Assembly (NCBI RefSeq): GCF_001281385.1
Contig: NZ_CP006911.1
Location: 1-64,000 of the forward strand
Length of the DNA: 64,000 nt
Direction: 5' to 3'
Origin: Candidatus Pseudothioglobus singularis PS1
GTDB taxonomy: Bacteria > Pseudomonadota > Gammaproteobacteria > PS1 > Pseudothioglobaceae
Numbering within the stretch: the stretch's first letter is position 1; the number at the start of each line of letters is the position of its first letter. Positions 22,976 through 33,041 of this stretch are shown here, one piece after another. The translations under genes were made by a program, and so were the position numbers. The notes below the pieces were generated by a model. It ran no database searches. It was not told where the DNA came from and saw only the letters and a program-made list of their open reading frames with translations.

Positions 22976-24588
22976 CACTCTTCTCCTAGTTTTTTAATAG
23001 CCGCCCTTAATTCGTGCTTCTGAATTTTGCCCGTTGCAGTTTTTGGAAGCGAGCCAAAAACAACTTTTTTTGGCCTTTTAAATTTAGCCATGTTATCTTT
23101 GCAAAAAGCAATTAACTCGTCTTCAGATGCCTCTTCATTGGGCTTAAGCTCGACAAAAGCACAGGGCACTTCTCCCCATTTTTCATCTGACATTGCAACA
23201 ACTGCAGCCTCTCCAACTGAGGGGTGCTGGTAAAGAACATTTTCGACCTCTACTGAGGAAATATTTTCGCCACCCGAAATGATAATATCTTTTGACCTAT
23301 CCTTGATTTGGATATAGCCATCATTATGAATTACTGCCAAGTCACCACTATGAAACCAGCCGTTAGCAAACGCCTCCTCTGTGGCTTTAAGATTATTCCA
23401 GTAGCCCATCATGCAAGTATTGCAGCGAATCACAATTTCACCAATAGCTTCACCGTTGTGAGGAACGCGCTCACCAGTCTCTTGATCGATTACACTAACA
23501 TCTTCAGTCATCGGAAACCTAACACCCTGCCTGGAGCTTAGTTTGGCAAGCTCTGCTGGACTTTCATTGAGCCATGATGCCTGAGGAGCTGCTTGAAGAA
23601 TATGTCCATATGTTTCTGTCAGCCCATAGACATGCATAACGTTAAATCCTAACGACATCATGCTTTCTAAAACTTTCGCGGGAGGCGGGGCGCCAGCAGT
23701 CATTACCTTGATTTCTCTTTTAAATGATTTTTTTATCTCTTTAGAGGCGTTGGCAAGCATATTAAGCATTATTGGAGCCCCGCCAAAATGAGTGACTCGG
23801 TGCTCATCAAGCAAACTAAATACTTTTTCAGGATCAAAAGACCTGAGGCAAACTATGGTCCCAGCAAGAGCGGCCATTGTCCAGGCATGTCCCCAACCAT
23901 TGCAATGAAATAATGGAACAGAATATAAGTAAACAGGATGATTAGGAAGGTTCCAGCCAACAACAGTGCCCATGCTCATTAAATACGAACCACGGTGATG
24001 ATAAACCACGCCCTTGGGCTTACCTGTTGTTCCAGAGGTGTAGCTAAGTGAGAGCGGGCTCCACTCATCGCTGGGCATTGTCCAGCTATAAAGAGGGTCT
24101 CCATTTTTAACAAGAGATTCATAGTCTATTGCTTCACTGGAGACGTCCGGCTGTGAGCTGGCAAAAGAATCATTTATTACAACTATCTTTGGACTAACTG
24201 AGGCTATAGCTAGTGCCTCTGAGGCAACACTATAAAGCTCTCTATCAACAAAGAGCATTTTTGCATTGCTATCATCAAAAATATAAGCGATAGTTGGAGC
24301 GTCAAGCCTGATATTTATCGTGTTTAGAATTGCACCCGCCATAGGAATTGAAAAATGTGACTCAAACATTTCTGGTGTATTGAATGCGAGCACTGAAACG
24401 GTGTCTCCTGGCATGACACCATGACCATTTAGACTGGAGGCAATTCGAACACACCTCTCTCTAGATTCTCTCCAGGTATAAGACCTATTTTCATAGAGAA
24501 CAGACTGATGCTCTCCGTAGATATCTGCAGTTCTATGTAAAAAAGAGATAGGAGTAAGGGGTACAAAATTAGCAGGATTTTTATTCAT
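22975..24588 (-). CDS. Acyl-CoA ligase, DmdB-like or medium-chain
   Basis: 537 residues of the AMP-forming ligase family. P-loop YTSGTTGKPKG at 183-193, YGLTETYG near 321, and the C-terminal lysine in KTATGKIQKHEL. The pocket segment FHCNGWGHAW places His228 and Trp232 four apart, the spacing of the His/Trp pair described for DmdB, though many medium-chain ligases share it. It activates a carboxylate to its CoA thioester with ATP. It lies between the fused dehydrogenase/hydratase and the acyl-CoA dehydrogenase, making a ligase-dehydrogenase-hydratase set. Confidence 0.86.
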   Translation of the reverse strand: MNKNPANFVPLTPISFLHRTADIYGEHQSVLYENRSYTWRESRERCVRIASSLNGHGVMPGDTVSVLAFNTPEMFESHFSIPMAGAILNTINIRLDAPTIAYIFDDSNAKMLFVDRELYSVASEALAIASVSPKIVVINDSFASSQPDVSSEAIDYESLVKNGDPLYSWTMPSDEWSPLSLSYTSGTTGKPKGVVYHHRGSYLMSMGTVVGWNLPNHPVYLYSVPLFHCNGWGHAWTMAALAGTIVCLRSFDPEKVFSLLDEHRVTHFGGAPIMLNMLANASKEIKKSFKREIKVMTAGAPPPAKVLESMMSLGFNVMHVYGLTETYGHILQAAPQASWLNESPAELAKLSSRQGVRFPMTEDVSVIDQETGERVPHNGEAIGEIVIRCNTCMMGYWNNLKATEEAFANGWFHSGDLAVIHNDGYIQIKDRSKDIIISGGENISSVEVENVLYQHPSVGEAAVVAMSDEKWGEVPCAFVELKPNEEASEDELIAFCKDNMAKFKRPKKVVFGSLPKTATGKIQKHELRAAIKKLGEE

Positions 24589-24599
24589 AGCCTTAACTG

Positions 24600-26894
24600 T
24601 TAATTTCTTAGAGTAACGCCATTATCTAGCATGGACACAATTCTTGCTTGAGTTTCTTGAGTTTGCGCAAGAGTGATAAAAGAAGAGCGCTCAGCATCTA
24701 AAATTTCCTGTTCAGAAAAAACAGTGCCTGCTGGGCAGTCACCTCCAGACATTATTCGGCCAATCTCGGTTCCAACAGTGACATCATGCGGTGTAAGCAT
24801 TCCTTTTTTGTTGTTAACCTCAAGCCATTCTAGCATTTCTTTGAAGTGCTCAGCGCCTGATAAGGCAAGTGGGCTCCTTTGGCTAGCTTTTTTTGTGTCG
24901 TCAAGTTTTGAAAGGGCAATATTTAAAATTCGATCACGATTCATCTGAAATACATCATCAGCCCTTCGCATAGCTAATGCATCAGCCTCTTGAGGCGAGT
25001 TAGCTTTTCTACCCAGGCCTATATTCATAAATGATTTCCAAGCCCCTTTTTGCGTATCGTTTAATTTTTCAGTCCATCGATAAAGCATTTCTTTACACCC
25101 ACCTCCTGCTGGCACAACTCCAACAAAAGACTCAACTAGGCCCATCACAGAGTTGGCGTGGCTTACTACATGGTCAGCATGCAACACAACTTCAAATCCA
25201 CCTCCGATAGACATACCCACTGGCGCAGCAATAACAGGAAGTTTCGAGTCTCTCATTTGAAGCATTGTATTTTGAAAATAGGTAAGAAAGGCATCAAGCC
25301 CATCGAAATCATTTTTTTCAAAGCATTCTCTAACACTCCAAAGGCTAACACCACAAGAAAAATGCTGAAAGTCATTGTGTACTATTACACCTCTAAGTCC
25401 TTTTTTCTCTGAGTAAGTAACTGCTTCAGAAATCATATCTAAGCTTTGACTGTCAAGTGCATTTGCTTTTGAATGAAACTCGACTATGGCCGCACCCTCA
25501 TATTCAAACCAACTAGCAGACTCATTAACATTGATGGGCACTAGTGTTTGTCTTGCTTCAGAGAACCTAAGAACACCTTTTGGCCTAACAATTGGGCTAA
25601 GCTTTCCAGATGGAGATAGAACACTTAAGACTGAATTGGTAGTATTATAAAACTTATTGTTTAAGCTACTTAAAAGGAAGTCAGGTACATCTTTGCCGCT
25701 TTTTTTAAGCCTGTTGACCAAGTAATCGATACCTATCTCATCAATAAGTTCAAATGGCCCTTTAACCCAGTTATAGCCAAGCTTCATAGCATCATCAATT
25801 TGGGCAAGATCTTCAGTAACTTCTGGCACTAATGAGGCTGCATAGCATAAAGTCTCAGAGAGAACCTCCCAAATGAAGAGGCCGTATTTACTTTCATCGC
25901 TGATAATTGCAGTTACACCAACTTTTTCCGCCTTTTCCAACAAAGGTGTTTTCAGTCTCTCATGATCAACATAGTCTCCACTTAAAAAGTCGATAACCTT
26001 TTTTTCATCTCCAGCCTGCTTATAAAAACCCTGTTCATTTTTATTCCCAGTTTGGCCATTAGCAATCATGTTAGAGACGAACTCTATTGGCGATGCGAAT
26101 TTATGAAAAGCATCGTTTTCGGGCAAGATATTTTCCAGGCTTTTTGCAACATCAGCCATAAGGTCGATGCCAATCAAGTCATAAAGTCCAAATACTCCAG
26201 TTTTGGGTAAACCAAGGGGCCTTCCAAAAAAAGCATCCGCTTCTATTGGGGAGAGATTATATTTAAATGCCTTATGAAGGGCGCACTGAATTGCAAAAAC
26301 ACCAACTCGATTTGCAAGAAAGCCAGGCGTATCGAGACAAGGGACAACCCCCTTTCCAAGCATCGTTTCACAAAATACATCAAGTGTGTCCATAACGTCT
26401 TGTCTAGTTTGCTCACCTCGAACTAGTTCTAGAAGTCTCATGAAGCGAACTGGATTAAAAAAATGAGTAATTGCAAAACGCTCACAAAAGCTTTTTGGCA
26501 TGCCTTCAGTCAGAAGACTAATCGGAATAGTAGAGGTATTAGAAGTGATTATAGTAGAGTCTTTACAGCTTTCATTAAGCTGCCGATAGAGCGCTTGTTT
26601 TATATCAAGCCTTTCTACAACAGCTTCAGCAATCCAGTCACAATTTTTGAGTTCATCAAAATGATCTCTGGTGTTTCCAAGATTAATAAGCTGTTCGGCC
26701 TCTTTGCTCATAATCCCTGGCATATCTGGGTCTTTGAGCCTTTGAAGGCCTCTCTCCGCCAAGCTGTTAACATTATCGCTATCAGAAGGAAGATCAAGAA
26801 GCCACACCTCTATGCCAGCGTTTGCTACTTGGCCAGCAATACCAGCCCCCATTGTTCCGGCGCCAATGACGCCAACTTTTTTAATTTTATTCAT
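24600..26894 (-). CDS. 3-Hydroxyacyl-CoA dehydrogenase / enoyl-CoA hydratase fusion (FadN-like)
   Basis: 764 residues. The NAD-binding dehydrogenase comes first (VGVIGAGTMGAGIAGQVANAG at the N-terminus, ITHFFNPVRFM near 140) and the crotonase domain last (about 460-680), the reverse of E. coli FadB and like Bacillus FadN. Both hydratase glutamates are present: GGGFEVVL and LVESFVGVVPAGGG. It hydrates a 2-enoyl-CoA and can oxidise the 3-hydroxyacyl-CoA. No thiolase gene is near, which is unusual for a beta-oxidation operon. A four-base overlap links it to the hydrolase gene. Confidence 0.88.
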   Translation of the reverse strand: MNKIKKVGVIGAGTMGAGIAGQVANAGIEVWLLDLPSDSDNVNSLAERGLQRLKDPDMPGIMSKEAEQLINLGNTRDHFDELKNCDWIAEAVVERLDIKQALYRQLNESCKDSTIITSNTSTIPISLLTEGMPKSFCERFAITHFFNPVRFMRLLELVRGEQTRQDVMDTLDVFCETMLGKGVVPCLDTPGFLANRVGVFAIQCALHKAFKYNLSPIEADAFFGRPLGLPKTGVFGLYDLIGIDLMADVAKSLENILPENDAFHKFASPIEFVSNMIANGQTGNKNEQGFYKQAGDEKKVIDFLSGDYVDHERLKTPLLEKAEKVGVTAIISDESKYGLFIWEVLSETLCYAASLVPEVTEDLAQIDDAMKLGYNWVKGPFELIDEIGIDYLVNRLKKSGKDVPDFLLSSLNNKFYNTTNSVLSVLSPSGKLSPIVRPKGVLRFSEARQTLVPINVNESASWFEYEGAAIVEFHSKANALDSQSLDMISEAVTYSEKKGLRGVIVHNDFQHFSCGVSLWSVRECFEKNDFDGLDAFLTYFQNTMLQMRDSKLPVIAAPVGMSIGGGFEVVLHADHVVSHANSVMGLVESFVGVVPAGGGCKEMLYRWTEKLNDTQKGAWKSFMNIGLGRKANSPQEADALAMRRADDVFQMNRDRILNIALSKLDDTKKASQRSPLALSGAEHFKEMLEWLEVNNKKGMLTPHDVTVGTEIGRIMSGGDCPAGTVFSEQEILDAERSSFITLAQTQETQARIVSMLDNGVTLRN

Positions 26895-27682
26895 GAGCTT
26901 GTTTTTAAAATGAATGTTTTAATAGCATCTAAAGTACTCTTTGGCGACTCTATAGGGAGCATATGTCCAGCACCAGAAATGGTTGTTGTCTTTGCACCCA
27001 GCAGCTCTGCTAACTCTAGTCCAAATTTGTAAGGAGTATTTTTATCTTCAGTTGCCAGAATTACATTTGAGGGCACTTTAATTGCTTTTGCACAGTTAGC
27101 TCCATTTTTGTAGTTATTGCAAGCCAAGAGGTCTTCAGCTAATGGATTCTTTGACATGATTTGTCGTCCAATACCTATCGGCTGCATTCCAGGAATGGCA
27201 CTACTGCCTGAATGAGATAGAGATCCAAAGCCCCATTTCAAAAGCATCTCAGCAGCTTCTTCCGTATTTTTTTTGGCAGTTTCGACTAGAGACTCGTTAA
27301 CAGGAATTGCCGAGGCGCTAGCAACTGCTGTTAGGGATTTTATCTTTTCTCCCAGTAACGTTGCAGCTTCTAAAGCAACAAGAAAGCCCTGAGAGTGACC
27401 TACAAGATGTACAGATTCTGCACCAGAATGATTGATAGCTTTCACAAGCCATTTACCCATGCTCTCTATTGACTTTAGGGGCTCTCCTTCTGACAGGCTG
27501 TGACCTGGAAAGTCAGGCGCAAATACTGAGTAACCATGAAAGGCAAACCATCTTGACTGAAGAGCCCATGATCTATGATCTAGCCCACTTCCATGAACAA
27601 AAACCACTGTCGGTTTTTTTGGGTCAAAAGCACATCCTCCAGTTGCTGCAAATATATTTACTCCCTCAACAACAATGTTCAT
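26891..27682 (-). CDS. Alpha/beta hydrolase
   Basis: 263 residues, cytoplasmic. The oxyanion motif is VHGSGLDHRSW, the nucleophile elbow is GHSQG (Ser in VHLVGHSQGFLVAL at about 92-105), and a terminal histidine occurs in GAGHMLPIE. The substrate is not evident; a thioesterase or ester hydrolase role in the acyl-CoA operon would fit. Its ATG overlaps the metY stop (TAATG), showing translational coupling. Confidence 0.82.
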   Translation of the reverse strand: MNIVVEGVNIFAATGGCAFDPKKPTVVFVHGSGLDHRSWALQSRWFAFHGYSVFAPDFPGHSLSEGEPLKSIESMGKWLVKAINHSGAESVHLVGHSQGFLVALEAATLLGEKIKSLTAVASASAIPVNESLVETAKKNTEEAAEMLLKWGFGSLSHSGSSAIPGMQPIGIGRQIMSKNPLAEDLLACNNYKNGANCAKAIKVPSNVILATEDKNTPYKFGLELAELLGAKTTTISGAGHMLPIESPKSTLDAIKTFILKTSS

Positions 27683-28983
27683 TATGAAGTTGTCTTTTCT
27701 ACTGCCTTAAGGCCGATTTTAAAATCATTAATAATATCTGAAACAGACTCTATTCCAACTGAAACTCGAATTAAGTCAGGACTAGTGCCTGAAGCCTTCA
27801 TCGCTTCATCATCAAGGCGAGAGTGAGTTGTGCTAGCTGGATGCAAAACCAAAGTTCTAGAATCACCAACATTTGCTAAATTTGAAGATAATTTAAGAGC
27901 ATTAATGAATGCTGCTCCACCCTCTCTTCCTCCTTTAACACCGAAGCATAGCATTGATCCAGCACCATTAGGGAAAAGTGCTTTTGCAATTTCATAGGTA
28001 GGATTTTCGGGCAAGTCAGGATGATTAACCCACATAACTGCGGATTGCTCAAGAAGCCATTTTGCAAGTTTTAGCGCATTTTTTACATGTTGATTCATTC
28101 GCAGACTAAGGGTTTCAATTCCTTGGAGAAGTAAGAACGCACTATGAGGACTCATTGCAGGGCCAAAGTCACGCATAGACTCAGCTCTAATTTTCATTGA
28201 AAGAGCTGACGGTCCAAACTCCTCCCAGAAGTTTATTCCATGAAATGGCTCGTATGGAGTAGTGAGGACAGGGTGTTTCTTAGAGGAGCCCCAGTCAAAA
28301 GCTCCGCCATCAACAATGACTCCTCCAACGGCAACACCATGACCCCCCATCCACTTAGTCACAGAGTGAACTACAACATCAACGCCATGATCAAAAGGTT
28401 TACAAAGGATAGGCGTTGAAAAAGTTGCATCAACTATGAGCGGCAAGCTATTTTGATGAGCTATTTTTGAAATTTTTGGAAGATCTGAAACCTCAAGCCC
28501 AGGGTTGCCAATCGATTCACAAAAAATAAGTTTTGTATTTTCTTGAATGGCAGATTTAAGAGCTTTTTCATCATTAATAGAAACAAAAGTGCAATCAATG
28601 TTAAACCGTTTAAGTGTGTGTTTAAGAAGGGTCGCTGTTGACCCATAAATTTGTGAGGCGCTTACAATATGATCACCAGCTGAACATAAGCTTACAAATG
28701 TTACAAACAGGGCGCTCATTCCAGAAGCCGTACAGATTGCTCCAACGCCCCCTTCAAGTGCAGCAATTCTCTGTTCTAAAACAGCCACTGTTGGATTAGT
28801 CATACGGCTATATATGTGACCACCTTTTTCTATGTTAAAGAGTGCAGCGGCATCATCTACAGTTTCGAAGACATAAGATGTTGTTTGGTAAACCGGGACG
28901 GCGCGACTACCAAACGAAGGGTCTGGTTGATACCCAGTGTGAAGCGAAATAGTTTCAGGCCCAAAAAAGGAAGACTTACCCAT
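27682..28983 (-). CDS. metY: O-acetylhomoserine sulfhydrylase (MetY type)
   Basis: 433 residues, a PLP enzyme of the Cys/Met metabolism family. The N-terminal HTGYQPDPSFGSRAVPVYQTTSY and the PLP lysine in HSVTKWMGGHG match MetY. It makes homocysteine from O-acetylhomoserine and sulfide, or methionine from methanethiol. ATG at 28983 is preferred over an upstream TTG. It is the first gene of the acyl-CoA operon; capture of methanethiol released from methylthioacryloyl-CoA would explain that placement. Methionine gamma-lyase is a less likely alternative. Confidence 0.86.
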   Translation of the reverse strand: MGKSSFFGPETISLHTGYQPDPSFGSRAVPVYQTTSYVFETVDDAAALFNIEKGGHIYSRMTNPTVAVLEQRIAALEGGVGAICTASGMSALFVTFVSLCSAGDHIVSASQIYGSTATLLKHTLKRFNIDCTFVSINDEKALKSAIQENTKLIFCESIGNPGLEVSDLPKISKIAHQNSLPLIVDATFSTPILCKPFDHGVDVVVHSVTKWMGGHGVAVGGVIVDGGAFDWGSSKKHPVLTTPYEPFHGINFWEEFGPSALSMKIRAESMRDFGPAMSPHSAFLLLQGIETLSLRMNQHVKNALKLAKWLLEQSAVMWVNHPDLPENPTYEIAKALFPNGAGSMLCFGVKGGREGGAAFINALKLSSNLANVGDSRTLVLHPASTTHSRLDDEAMKASGTSPDLIRVSVGIESVSDIINDFKIGLKAVEKTTS

Positions 28984-29094
28984 AAGCAATAGTTTTAGAA
29001 AACAAACCAATATTTTCTCACAACTAATTGTAGAGTTGTTTTGAAATTACGCGAATTTACTTTCGAAAATTGAAAGCTTTAAGCGAATAAAAAG

Positions 29095-29769
29095 CTACTT
29101 TGCTAAAGCCAGCTCTGAGCGCATTTCATCAATTGTCGCTTTGTAGTTTTCAGTATTAAAAATAGCAGACCCTGCAACAAATGTATCAGCACCGGCAGAG
29201 GCTATTTCTTTAATGTTGTCAATCTTAACTCCGCCATCAATCTCAAGCCTTGTTGCCAGGCCATGAGAGTCAATTAGTTTTCTGACAGCTTTTAATTTTT
29301 CTAGAGTATGAGGGATAAAAGATTGTCCTCCAAAGCCTGGATTAACGGACATTAGCAGCACCATATCGAGTTGTTCAATTGTATGCTCTAGATAGTGAAG
29401 AGGTGTGGCTGGATTAAAAACTAGTCCAGCTTTACAGCCGCTTTCTTTAATCAGGCCAATCGTACGGTCAACATGATCTGAAGCTTCAGGATGAAAGGTG
29501 ATATACGAGGCGCCAGCACTAGCAAAGTCAGGGATGATTCTGTCCACAGGTTTGACCATGAGATGGACGTCAATTGGTGCAGTTACACCATGGCTTCTTA
29601 ACGCTTCACAAACTAAAGGGCCAATTGTTAGATTGGGTACATAATGATTGTCCATCACATCAAAATGCACTATATCAGCACCCGCAACTAAAACGTTATC
29701 AACCTCTTCGCCAAGTTTGGCAAAATCTGCAGAGAGAATTGAAGGCGCAATAAAATTGTCTTGTTTCAT
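29095..29769 (-). CDS. rpe: Ribulose-phosphate 3-epimerase
   Basis: Interconverts ribulose 5-phosphate and xylulose 5-phosphate in the pentose phosphate or Calvin cycle. 224 residues, full length. Motifs: [30 protein letters not shown] (metal-binding His and catalytic Asp), [14 protein letters not shown] and EIDGGV. GGAG lies before the ATG. It follows gpmI by 11 bp at the end of the rplY-pth-ychF-gpmI-rpe run. No RuBisCO gene is in the window. Confidence 0.96.
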   Translation of the reverse strand: MKQDNFIAPSILSADFAKLGEEVDNVLVAGADIVHFDVMDNHYVPNLTIGPLVCEALRSHGVTAPIDVHLMVKPVDRIIPDFASAGASYITFHPEASDHVDRTIGLIKESGCKAGLVFNPATPLHYLEHTIEQLDMVLLMSVNPGFGGQSFIPHTLEKLKAVRKLIDSHGLATRLEIDGGVKIDNIKEIASAGADTFVAGSAIFNTENYKATIDEMRSELALAK

Positions 29770-29780
29770 GATTATCTCCG

Positions 29781-31307
29781 TTACTCAATTAAAAGGTTTT
29801 GGCCAGACATCTCAGCGGGTTGTTTAATGTCCATGAGGGCTAAAAGTGTTGGTGCCAAGTCTGCAAGTGTACCAAGATGTGGCCCCAGTAGTGAGGCTTT
29901 CTTTTTTCCAATATAAATTAATGGCACTGGATTTGTGGTGTGAGCAGTATGGCTCTTCTGAGTATTAGAGTCAACCATCTGCTCTGCATTTCCATGGTCA
30001 GCAGTGATCAAAATCTCAGTAGCATTCTCTGAGGCCACTTTGTATATTTTGCCGAGACAATTGTCAACCGCTTCTACAGCTTTAATAGCAGCATCTAGAT
30101 TACCAGTATGGCCAACCATATCAGTATTGGCAAAGTTACATACAATTAGCTTATATTTGTTTTCTTCTAGCGCAGAAATAAGATTATCGGTAAGCTCATA
30201 TACGCTCATTTCTGGCTGAAGGTCATATGTTTTGACATTGGGCGATTGAATGAGCCTTCTATCTTCTCCAGGCAGGATTTCTTCCTCGCCACCATTAAAG
30301 AAAAAAGTAACATGAGCATATTTTTCTGTTTCAGCAATCCTTAGTTGATTGAATCCAGAGCTAGAGACACAGTCACCAAGGGTATTTTTAACTGAAATTG
30401 GCGGATAAGCACACTCTAGATTAAGGTCTTTTTTATATTCTGTTAGACAAATAAAATTGCACTTCACAAAATGTTTTCGGCTAAACTCATCAAATGCTCT
30501 AGAGGTAAGAGCAAGCGTTATTTCTCTTGCTCTGTCTGCTCGGTAATTCATAAAGATTACAAGGTCATCTTGATTGATTTTAACGGCCTCACCAATTGAT
30601 GTTGGAGCTATAAACTCATCATTTTCACCTAATTTATATGCCTGTTGAATGGCCTCTATTGCGCTCTCTGAAGAGCGCTCAGCCTTCTCTCCAGAAATTA
30701 AATCATAAGCCTGAGCAACCCTCTCCCATCTGTTATCTCTATCCATTGCATAAAAGCGGCCAACTACTGAGACGATTCTTCCAACATTTGTTTCTGAAAT
30801 TTTAGATTCTAGTTGTTCGATATATTTTGAGGCGCTGTTTGGCGGGGTATCACGACCATCGGTAAAGACATGAAAATAAACTTGGTTACAGTTTTTTTGT
30901 TTGGCAAGCTCAAGTGCTGCAAAAATATGATTTTGATGAGAGTGAACGCCGCCATCCGATAATAAGCCAAGAATGTGGACAGCTTTATTGTTTTGAGACG
31001 CCAGCTCTAGAGCTTTACAAAGAGTTTTATTGTTAAAAAATTCACCAGAGTCGATGTCATTGTCAATTCTAGTAAAGTCTTGTTCAATAATTCTTCCAGA
31101 TCCAATTGTTAGGTGACCTACTTCAGAGTTTCCCATTTGACCTATAGGCAGACCAACGCTTTCTCCGGAAGTTCCAATAAGTGTATTAGGATAGTTTTTT
31201 ATAAAGAGATCCCAGTTTGGCGTTTTTGCTAGAGCAATAGCATTATTTGCAGAATTACTTGAATAGCCCCATCCGTCAAGAATTAGAAGTAATTTTGTAT
31301 TTTTCAT
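29781..31307 (-). CDS. gpmI: Cofactor-independent phosphoglycerate mutase
   Basis: Converts 3- to 2-phosphoglycerate using two manganese ions. 508 residues from the ATG at 31307 (a GTG four codons upstream abuts the ychF stop; neither has a clear Shine-Dalgarno site). LILDGWGYS carries the first metal Asp, [14 protein letters not shown] the phosphoserine, and [10 protein letters not shown] plus [10 protein letters not shown] the C-terminal metal site, as in the alkaline-phosphatase superfamily. Confidence 0.95.
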   Translation of the reverse strand: MKNTKLLLILDGWGYSSNSANNAIALAKTPNWDLFIKNYPNTLIGTSGESVGLPIGQMGNSEVGHLTIGSGRIIEQDFTRIDNDIDSGEFFNNKTLCKALELASQNNKAVHILGLLSDGGVHSHQNHIFAALELAKQKNCNQVYFHVFTDGRDTPPNSASKYIEQLESKISETNVGRIVSVVGRFYAMDRDNRWERVAQAYDLISGEKAERSSESAIEAIQQAYKLGENDEFIAPTSIGEAVKINQDDLVIFMNYRADRAREITLALTSRAFDEFSRKHFVKCNFICLTEYKKDLNLECAYPPISVKNTLGDCVSSSGFNQLRIAETEKYAHVTFFFNGGEEEILPGEDRRLIQSPNVKTYDLQPEMSVYELTDNLISALEENKYKLIVCNFANTDMVGHTGNLDAAIKAVEAVDNCLGKIYKVASENATEILITADHGNAEQMVDSNTQKSHTAHTTNPVPLIYIGKKKASLLGPHLGTLADLAPTLLALMDIKQPAEMSGQNLLIE

Positions 31308-31319
31308 TTGTGAGGACAC

Positions 31320-32411
31320 TTAAACATTAAATAAGAAGTGAACAACATCTCCATCTTTAACAACATATTCTTTTCCTTCAGAGCGTAACTTGCCAGCGTC
31401 TTTAGCTCCTTTTTCGCCCTGATTTTCTATAAAGTCATTGTAAGAGATTGTTTCAGCGCGAATAAAGCCCTTTTCAAAGTCTCCATGTATTTTACCTGCG
31501 GCCGCTGGCGCAGAATCTCCAATATTAATTGTCCAGGCCCTAACTTCTTTGGGCCCAGCTGTAAAATATGTGTGCAGTCCAAGGAGCTTATAGCCCGCTT
31601 TGATTAAGCGATCGAGTCCAGACTCAGTCTGTCCCATTTCGTCTAAAAAACCTTGTTTGTCTTCCTCTTCAAGTTCTGCAATTTCAGCCTCAATATCTGC
31701 ACACACCGATACAACTTGGCTTCTCTCTTTGGACGCATAATTAGTCAAAGCTGTTAGATGTGCATTATTTTCAAATCCATCCTCATTGACATTAGCAACA
31801 TACAGGACAGGTTTGAACGTGAGAAGCTGAAGTCCTTTTGCAAGCTTGTCTTCATCTTCATTGAGATCTAGTGATCTAACAGCTAAACCCTCTTCAAGTA
31901 TTGGCAGAATTTTTTCAAGCAGGTTTTTTAAAGGTAAGCCTTCTTTTTGACCAGCTTTGGTATTTTTTATAGCCTTTTGGTAAGCTTTTTCAACGCTAAA
32001 AAGGTCTGCTAAAGCAAGTTCTGTATTAATCGTTTCTATGTCATCAAGTGGGTTGACTTTTCCTGAAACATGGATAATATCGTCATTTTCAAAACACCTT
32101 ACAACATGAAGAATGGCATCTGTCTCACGAATATTTGAGAGAAATTGGTTCCCCAAGCCCTCTCCTTTTGATGCGCCTTCAACAAGTCCAGCTATGTCAA
32201 CAAATTCCATAGTTGTTGGCAGGATTTTTTCAGGGCTTACAATGTTTGCAAGGCTTTGTAATCGGGAGTCATTTACTGGAACGATTCCAATATTGGGCTC
32301 AATTGTACAAAAAGGATAGTTTTCTGAGTCTATTCCAGCTTTAGTCAGGGCATTAAATAGCGTCGACTTTCCAACATTTGGCAATCCAACAATGCCACAT
32401 TTAAAACCCAT
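31320..32411 (-). CDS. ychF: Ribosome-binding ATPase YchF (Obg-like)
   Basis: 363 residues, the usual length. G1 motif [15 protein letters not shown]3 [20 protein letters not shown], and an N-V-N-E motif (VANVNEDG) where classical GTPases have NKxD, which explains the ATP preference. A TGS domain ends the protein. It binds ribosomes and is linked to stress responses. The pth-ychF pairing seen here is conserved in many bacteria. Confidence 0.96.
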   Translation of the reverse strand: MGFKCGIVGLPNVGKSTLFNALTKAGIDSENYPFCTIEPNIGIVPVNDSRLQSLANIVSPEKILPTTMEFVDIAGLVEGASKGEGLGNQFLSNIRETDAILHVVRCFENDDIIHVSGKVNPLDDIETINTELALADLFSVEKAYQKAIKNTKAGQKEGLPLKNLLEKILPILEEGLAVRSLDLNEDEDKLAKGLQLLTFKPVLYVANVNEDGFENNAHLTALTNYASKERSQVVSVCADIEAEIAELEEEDKQGFLDEMGQTESGLDRLIKAGYKLLGLHTYFTAGPKEVRAWTINIGDSAPAAAGKIHGDFEKGFIRAETISYNDFIENQGEKGAKDAGKLRSEGKEYVVKDGDVVHFLFNV

Positions 32412-32426
32412 TATCTTTCTCCAATA

Positions 32427-32993
32427 CTATGTGTGAAGAGCTTTCATAGCGTCTTCAAAATTTCCATTCACTAAGAGATTAATAATGCTCATTGCATTTG
32501 ACATCCCCTGTTCTATGCTGCTTAATTCAGATTTACCGGGAGCATTAAGAACATAATCTACTACATCATCTTTAGAGCCTGGATGAGCGATTCCAATTCT
32601 AAGGCGGTAAAAGTCCTTTGAGTTAAGCGCTTTTATGGTATCTCTCAGTCCATTATGACCGCCATGACCACCAGCAAGCTTTATTTTGACAGCACCAATA
32701 GGCAAGTCAAGCTCATCATGCACAACCAAAGTCTCTTCTGGTGAAATATCATAATAGCTTAGGAAGCTTTTAATAGATCCGCCAGAGTTGTTCATAAAGG
32801 TTTGGGGCTTAAGAAGAAAAACCTTGGTTGAGCCAAAGGCAACGCTCGTAGTTTCTCCTAAAAACTTCGACTGACTTGTAAATTTAGAGTCTTTAATAGA
32901 AGCTAGAGACTCAACAAACCAAAAGCCAGCGTTGTGACGATGTTCCTGATAATTTTTTCCGGGGTTTCCCAGTCCAACAATTAGTTTAATCAT
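32427..32993 (-). CDS. pth: Peptidyl-tRNA hydrolase
   Basis: Releases tRNA from stalled peptidyl-tRNA. 188 residues. GLGNPGKNYQEHRHNAGFW carries the catalytic histidine and asparagine; FMNNSGG and HDELDLPIGAVKIKLAGGHGGHNGLR are the other signature stretches. It lies 48 bp after rplY and 15 bp before ychF, an order often conserved. Confidence 0.96.
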   Translation of the reverse strand: MIKLIVGLGNPGKNYQEHRHNAGFWFVESLASIKDSKFTSQSKFLGETTSVAFGSTKVFLLKPQTFMNNSGGSIKSFLSYYDISPEETLVVHDELDLPIGAVKIKLAGGHGGHNGLRDTIKALNSKDFYRLRIGIAHPGSKDDVVDYVLNAPGKSELSSIEQGMSNAMSIINLLVNGNFEDAMKALHT

Positions 32994-33041
32994 TACAACG
33001 CTTCATTTTACGCTTGTTGAGACAACAAGGCTGACGATACT

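Noticed and set aside
26463-27032. 189-residue plus-strand frame opposite the dehydrogenase/hydratase fusion
   Set aside because: Antisense shadow of two well-supported genes; no recognisable domain.
29020-29096. Riboswitch or terminator between rpe and metY
   Set aside because: Only weak arms (ACAACT/AGTTGT; AGCTTT/AAAGCT) without a T-run or a recognisable SAM-riboswitch core.
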